Origin: Syntrophus sp. GWC2_56_31 | GTDB taxonomy: Bacteria > Desulfobacterota > Syntrophia > Syntrophales > UBA5619 | NCBI GenBank assembly: GCA_001829875.1 | Contig: MICN01000030.1 | Span: forward strand, 16,354 to 56,708 | Direction: 5' to 3' | DNA length: 40,355 nucleotides | Shown here: piece by piece, positions 36,302-40,355 of the stretch | How positions within the stretch are numbered: position 1 is the stretch's first letter | Layout: every line of letters starts with the position of its first letter | The notes under the pieces: model-generated | The model's database searches: none | Told to the model about the DNA's origin: nothing | The model's input: the letters and a program-made list of their open reading frames with translations, nothing else | Position numbers and translations under genes: made by a program

Positions 36302-37033
36302 TCATGGCGTCTCCTTGCCGGTCAGCCTGAGAAACACCTCTTCCAGGTCTCCGTCAACCAGGCGCGCCGTTCCCCGAAGGTCGCCGGTCGTTCCCAGGGC
36401 AACCAGACGTCCCCTATGGATGATACCGATCCGGTCGCAGAGATCTTCGGCGATCTCCAACGTATGTGTGGACATGAAGATCGCCGTGCCCTTGCCGGCA
36501 AGCTCCCGGAGCAGGTCCTTGACCATTCTGATCCCGGCAGGATCGAGCCCGACCATGGGTTCGTCCACGATGATCACCCGGGGGGCGTGCAGAAGGGCCG
36601 AGGCGATCACCAGTCGCTGTTTCATCCCGTGCGAATAGGCCTCGATCAGTTGATCGGCCCAGTCATAGAGGGAAAACTGGATCAGCAGTCCTTCGGCCTT
36701 CTCCCGGAAGACCCCGTCTCCGACACCGTAAAGATCCGCGGAAAAACGCATGAATTCCATGCCAGTCAGTTTCTCATAGAGAAACGGCCTGTCCGGTATG
36801 AAACCGATGACCCTTTTGGCTGCCACCGGATCCGACGCCATGTCGAGCCCGCCGATCAAAACCTCCCCCTCCGTCGGCTTCAGGACGCCCGCCATCATGC
36901 GGATCGTCGTGGTTTTTCCCGCTCCGTTCGGGCCGATGAAACCGAATATTTCCCCCCTCTCCACCGAGATATTCAGTTGGTCCACCGCCATGAGGTCCCC
37001 GTATCGCTTGGTCAGATTCGTCAACGCGATCAT
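36302..37033 (-). CDS. ABC transporter ATP-binding protein
   Basis: GFIGPNGAGKTTTIRMMAG (Walker A), YSHGMKQRLVIASALLHAPRVIIVDEPMVGLDP (signature, Walker B). Confidence 0.95.
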   Translation of the reverse strand: MIALTNLTKRYGDLMAVDQLNISVERGEIFGFIGPNGAGKTTTIRMMAGVLKPTEGEVLIGGLDMASDPVAAKRVIGFIPDRPFLYEKLTGMEFMRFSADLYGVGDGVFREKAEGLLIQFSLYDWADQLIEAYSHGMKQRLVIASALLHAPRVIIVDEPMVGLDPAGIRMVKDLLRELAGKGTAIFMSTHTLEIAEDLCDRIGIIHRGRLVALGTTGDLRGTARLVDGDLEEVFLRLTGKETP

Positions 37034-38526
37034 CTTGTCATCTCCAGAATCTCCAATTTCACCTTGCCGATAAGCCCCACCAGATCGAGCTGACGTTCTG
37101 CGCCGCCTCGGATGAAGCGGATATGGGTGACATCCGCCGGCATCTGCCCGAAGACCGAATCGGCGGTTACCCATCCCCCCCTGTCCTTGAGGAAAAGGAG
37201 ATTCCAGGCGTGATAATAGAAACGACCCCGCAGGTAAACCAGCCCCGCCTCCACCTCCGACGGTATCCCGGCGGCCCGGGCCAGTCCTGCCAGGAGAACG
37301 GCGTGTTCGTTGCAATCCCCGATCCGGTTTTCCAATGTCTCCAATGCATTCGGCACCGAAAGGACGGGCCGTTTTTCAAGATTTTTATGGATCCAGGCCA
37401 CTATTTTTTCGGCCTTCACCCCGTCCGTATCTCCGGGGGCAACGAGTTCCGCCGCCTTCTGTCTCATCTTCGGATGGTCCGACTGGATGAAAGGCGTCGA
37501 CCGGAGAAACGCCGTAAAGTCCGCTTTGGCGCCGGCCGAATCAAGAACGGGCTCGGAAGACGATTCGCGGCGAATCGTCAGCACACCGCTCCGATAGACC
37601 TGTCTCCCGCCGTCGAGAAAGAGCGACCCCTCCGGAAGACCCGTTAAACGGATCTTCATGACTTTTAGGGATACCGGGTCATCGATCGGTCGCGGGGATG
37701 GGATGGCGGCGATCTCCGTGAGATCCACACTGCCCTCCCCTTCCGGCCCGGCGAGAGCTGCCTCCCGTGTGACTTTTTCAAGAGTGATCCCCAGGATCCC
37801 CTGTTCCCGGAGCACGGAGCCATCCCGGTCGACCCAGGCAACCTGCTTCATCCCCATGAAATCCACCGACAGTTTCTTTACCTGACGTCTTTTCCCCATG
37901 ATGGTTATGGTCTCTTCACCAAGGAGCGTGATGCGCACCGGTTTCTGGCCCAGGGAGGCGGGATCGAAGACCGTGAGCGTCCTCCCCTCCCCCGGCTTGA
38001 GTTCCGCGGCCCCCGCGGATTCCAGGATGCTGCCGCCAAGATACGGCGCTTCCCCGATGGTTAAGGTCGTGATGGTTTCGTTACCCGGAGGGCCGATATG
38101 GACAGTCAGGTTCTTCCCCGCAACCTTCCCCCGTGCCGTGAACCGGAAAATGGAAGAGCCTAAATCGAACTGAAAGCTGGATAGAGTTCGGTCGGGCTTC
38201 AGTTCAGCCGCTGTCCGGACCGTCAGCGGCTGGACAATCCCCATGGTATTGATCCGCATGACGACACTCTCGGAAAACTGGTATCCGTTCTCGGTTTCCG
38301 CAGTGGTGCGGTGCACGTGGCCGATTTTTCGACCGTCCTGGGTGATATTCATCCAGATTTCTCCGGTCGGAATATTTACCTGGGGCAGAGGTGCGGTCCC
38401 GGCTGCACCGGGAAAAATCTTCCCCGGAACACCCAGACGAAAGAGCAAGAGGATGCAGAAGAGCAGAATCGCCCCCCCTCCCGCAACCCACTGCCATTTG
38501 CCGCCCGAACCTTCCATTGACCTCAT
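37030..38526 (-). CDS. Transglutaminase-like domain protein with N-terminal TM anchor
   Basis: NRIGDCNEHAVLLAGLARAAGIPSEVEAGLVYLRGRFYYHAWNLLFLKDRGGWVTADSVFGQ: Cys/His/Asp transglutaminase-like core; overlaps ATPase start. Confidence 0.9.
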   Translation of the reverse strand: MRSMEGSGGKWQWVAGGGAILLFCILLLFRLGVPGKIFPGAAGTAPLPQVNIPTGEIWMNITQDGRKIGHVHRTTAETENGYQFSESVVMRINTMGIVQPLTVRTAAELKPDRTLSSFQFDLGSSIFRFTARGKVAGKNLTVHIGPPGNETITTLTIGEAPYLGGSILESAGAAELKPGEGRTLTVFDPASLGQKPVRITLLGEETITIMGKRRQVKKLSVDFMGMKQVAWVDRDGSVLREQGILGITLEKVTREAALAGPEGEGSVDLTEIAAIPSPRPIDDPVSLKVMKIRLTGLPEGSLFLDGGRQVYRSGVLTIRRESSSEPVLDSAGAKADFTAFLRSTPFIQSDHPKMRQKAAELVAPGDTDGVKAEKIVAWIHKNLEKRPVLSVPNALETLENRIGDCNEHAVLLAGLARAAGIPSEVEAGLVYLRGRFYYHAWNLLFLKDRGGWVTADSVFGQMPADVTHIRFIRGGAERQLDLVGLIGKVKLEILEMTR

Positions 38527-38537
38527 CCAGTTGACCG

Positions 38538-38566
38538 ATTATATGGAATGACGCCCAAGGTGTCAA
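38538..38566 (-). promoter_or_regulatory. Consensus sigma70 promoter TTGACA-N17-TATAAT
   Basis: Minus strand reads TTGACA CCTTGGGCGTCATTCCA TATAAT; both hexamers perfect, spacer exactly 17 bp. Confidence 0.85.
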
Positions 38567-38757
38567 CGAATGAAGGGGCCTCAAACCGCTCTGCCTTCGG
38601 TAACATGTGTTTATAAGACAACGGGGCCAGGTCATTCGCCATGGAAAATCGCCCTTGTCAGTCTTTCGGATTTCTGATAGCGTTCCACGCACCAGGCCAT
38701 TCTCGCCTACCGGTTCAAAGCCGCGGAGAGTGGTCAACCGAAGAGGAACAATCGTCA

Positions 38758-39750
38758 ATGGAAGAGGACCGTTCGTTAATAGAGGCGAAAGAAGTACTCC
38801 GGATCGAGGCAGAGAGCATCCTCCATCTCATCGACAAAGTGGGGGAGTCTTTTCCCCGTGCAGTTGAATTGATCTACCGCTCCAAGGGTCGGGTGATCGT
38901 TACAGGAATCGGAAAATCGGGTCTTATCGGCAGAAAGATCGTCGCCACCCTGACCAGCACCGGGACACTGGCGCTCTTTCTCCATCCGGTGGAAGGTCTC
39001 CATGGCGATCTGGGGATCGTCACGAAGGACGATATATTTCTTGCCATCTCGCATAGCGGTGAGACCGCCGAGCTGAACCTGATTATCGACAGTATCCGTA
39101 ACATCGGCGTCCCCCGCATCGCCTTCACCGGGAACCTCTCCTCCACCCTGGCCAGGGCATGCGAAGTGGTCATCGATGTGGGCGTGGCGAAGGAGGCCTG
39201 CCCTTTCGGTCTCACACCGACTTCGAGTTCCACCGCCGCGCTTGCGATGGGAGACGCCCTTGCAGTTGCCCTGATCAAGCGGCGGAATTTTCAAGAGAAA
39301 GACTTTTATAAATTTCATCCGGGCGGAAATCTCGGCTCCAGGCTTCGGGCCAGAGTAAGGGACGTCATGCTCGAAGGCGTGCAGATCCCCCGCATCGGTT
39401 GTGATGCGTCCGTTCTGGAAGCCATCCGGGAAATGGATCAAAAAAACAAAGGATTCGTGCTTGTTACGGACGGGGATGACACCCTTCGCGGCATTCTGAC
39501 CGACGGCGACATCCGGCGTTTGGTCCGCACGGGAGAGGATTTTCGTAACGAACGGATCAGCGCCTTTATGACCCGTAATCCCAAAACCATCCATGAAAAC
39601 AGCTCTGTCGCACAGGCTATCGAATCCATGCAGCGTGCCGAGATCACCACCCTCGTTGTGACCGATGCGGACAATCACCTGAAGGGGTACATCCACATCC
39701 ACGACCTGCTTGGACGGGGCGGCACGCTGAAGATCACCGTCGCCGAATAG
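38758..39750 (+). CDS. kdsD: KpsF/GutQ family arabinose-5-phosphate isomerase (SIS + CBS)
   Basis: VIVTGIGKSGLIGRKIVATLTSTGTLALFLHPVEGLHGDLG...ACPFGLTPTSSSTAALAMGDALAVAL...KFHPGGNLGSRL; CBS pair. Start at ATG 38758 (ORF track begins 38641). Confidence 0.95.
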   Translation: MEEDRSLIEAKEVLRIEAESILHLIDKVGESFPRAVELIYRSKGRVIVTGIGKSGLIGRKIVATLTSTGTLALFLHPVEGLHGDLGIVTKDDIFLAISHSGETAELNLIIDSIRNIGVPRIAFTGNLSSTLARACEVVIDVGVAKEACPFGLTPTSSSTAALAMGDALAVALIKRRNFQEKDFYKFHPGGNLGSRLRARVRDVMLEGVQIPRIGCDASVLEAIREMDQKNKGFVLVTDGDDTLRGILTDGDIRRLVRTGEDFRNERISAFMTRNPKTIHENSSVAQAIESMQRAEITTLVVTDADNHLKGYIHIHDLLGRGGTLKITVAE

Positions 39751-39754
39751 ATCG

Positions 39755-40355
39755 CTATTTCCCCCATCTGGGTCCGCTATGGCTTGGTGACGTATCAATA
39801 CCGTAATTATATTTCAGTACCCAACCTTCGACCGCTTTTGCCAGCCGATCGTTACCGCAATTGAGAAAATCTTGTGCCATCCACGGAGTACGGGCGCCAT
39901 ATGTATCCAAAGCCTTGATAAGAAGGGCCTCTGATCCGGGGACACCCCGTTGAATAAAAAATGGGTAGGCGCCGGCGATTATCTCGATATTTTCAGCCCT
40001 CAGGGCGGCAACCAAGTGATCCACAGCGCGGGTGTCCTTTATCTTTTCGAGAGCACCTGCAGCCCCAATTCGCACAGATGGGTCTTTATCCTTCAGGGCG
40101 GCAATCAAAGGCTCAACGGCCGGGGCGCCGATACCTGCAAGGGCGTCTGCGGCATGCCTTTGGACACTATAGGTTTCATCCTTCAGGGCAGCAATCAAGG
40201 GTTCAACCGCACGGACATCCATTGTCTTTCCGAGGGCAACCGCCGCATCACTTCGTACAACTGGGTTTTTATCCTTCAGGGCGGCAATCAAGTGTTCAAC
40301 TATTTTCCCGAGTGCGCCTGCAGCCTCACTTTGTATATAGGACTCTTTATTTTTC
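39755..40355 (-). CDS. HEAT-repeat (PBS lyase-like) protein, N-terminus beyond window
   Basis: Frame open to the right edge: [72 protein letters not shown]... Confidence 0.88.
   Translation of the reverse strand, partial: KNKESYIQSEAAGALGKIVEHLIAALKDKNPVVRSDAAVALGKTMDVRAVEPLIAALKDETYSVQRHAADALAGIGAPAVEPLIAALKDKDPSVRIGAAGALEKIKDTRAVDHLVAALRAENIEIIAGAYPFFIQRGVPGSEALLIKALDTYGARTPWMAQDFLNCGNDRLAKAVEGWVLKYNYGIDTSPSHSGPRWGK
39995..40290 (-). repeat. DNA-level tandem HEAT units (~90-93 bp period)
   Basis: ATCCTTCAGGGCGGCAATCAA-like block recurs near 40271, 40178, 40088 and (diverged) 39995; spacings 93, 90, 93. Confidence 0.7.

Overview
The window looks like a chromosomal segment from a Desulfobacterota (Deltaproteobacteria, Syntrophus-like) anaerobe; this is my inference from gene content and protein style.

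Left third, minus strand: a housekeeping run rpsB-tsf-pyrH-frr-uppS-cdsA-dxr-rseP-tsaB-psd-pssA-asd-rsmD-coaD and a truncated purF-like gene, with argJ, secA and an M23 peptidase gene upstream.

Middle, plus strand: a divergent EF-G-like GTPase, a MoaB/MogA protein, then an apparent catabolic cluster: BKACE (beta-keto acid cleavage), 3-hydroxyacyl-CoA dehydrogenase, three-subunit 2-oxoacid:ferredoxin oxidoreductase, GltD-like flavoprotein fused to ferredoxin, and a 4-hydroxybutyryl-CoA dehydratase-like protein. It faces a convergent TAXI-type TRAP importer.

Right third: Mut7-C protein, LpxH-like phosphoesterase, DUF554 protein, an SH3/AMIN-like lipoprotein, an ABC exporter with a transglutaminase-like protein, KdsD, and a truncated HEAT-repeat protein.

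Most notable non-coding signals: (1) a ~125-bp nested-palindrome repeat family (3 full copies, 1 arm fragment, 1 minimal hairpin), with 4 of 5 copies starting at or within 2 nt of a stop codon; (2) an unrelated 105-bp nested palindrome between secA and argJ; (3) a strongly structured rpsB leader. Most notable protein signals: a PurF-like protein lacking the N-terminal Cys nucleophile, an EF-G paralogue with altered GTPase motifs, and the BKACE/4HBCD-like/TRAP cluster.

No tRNA, rRNA, CRISPR array or prophage was recognised.
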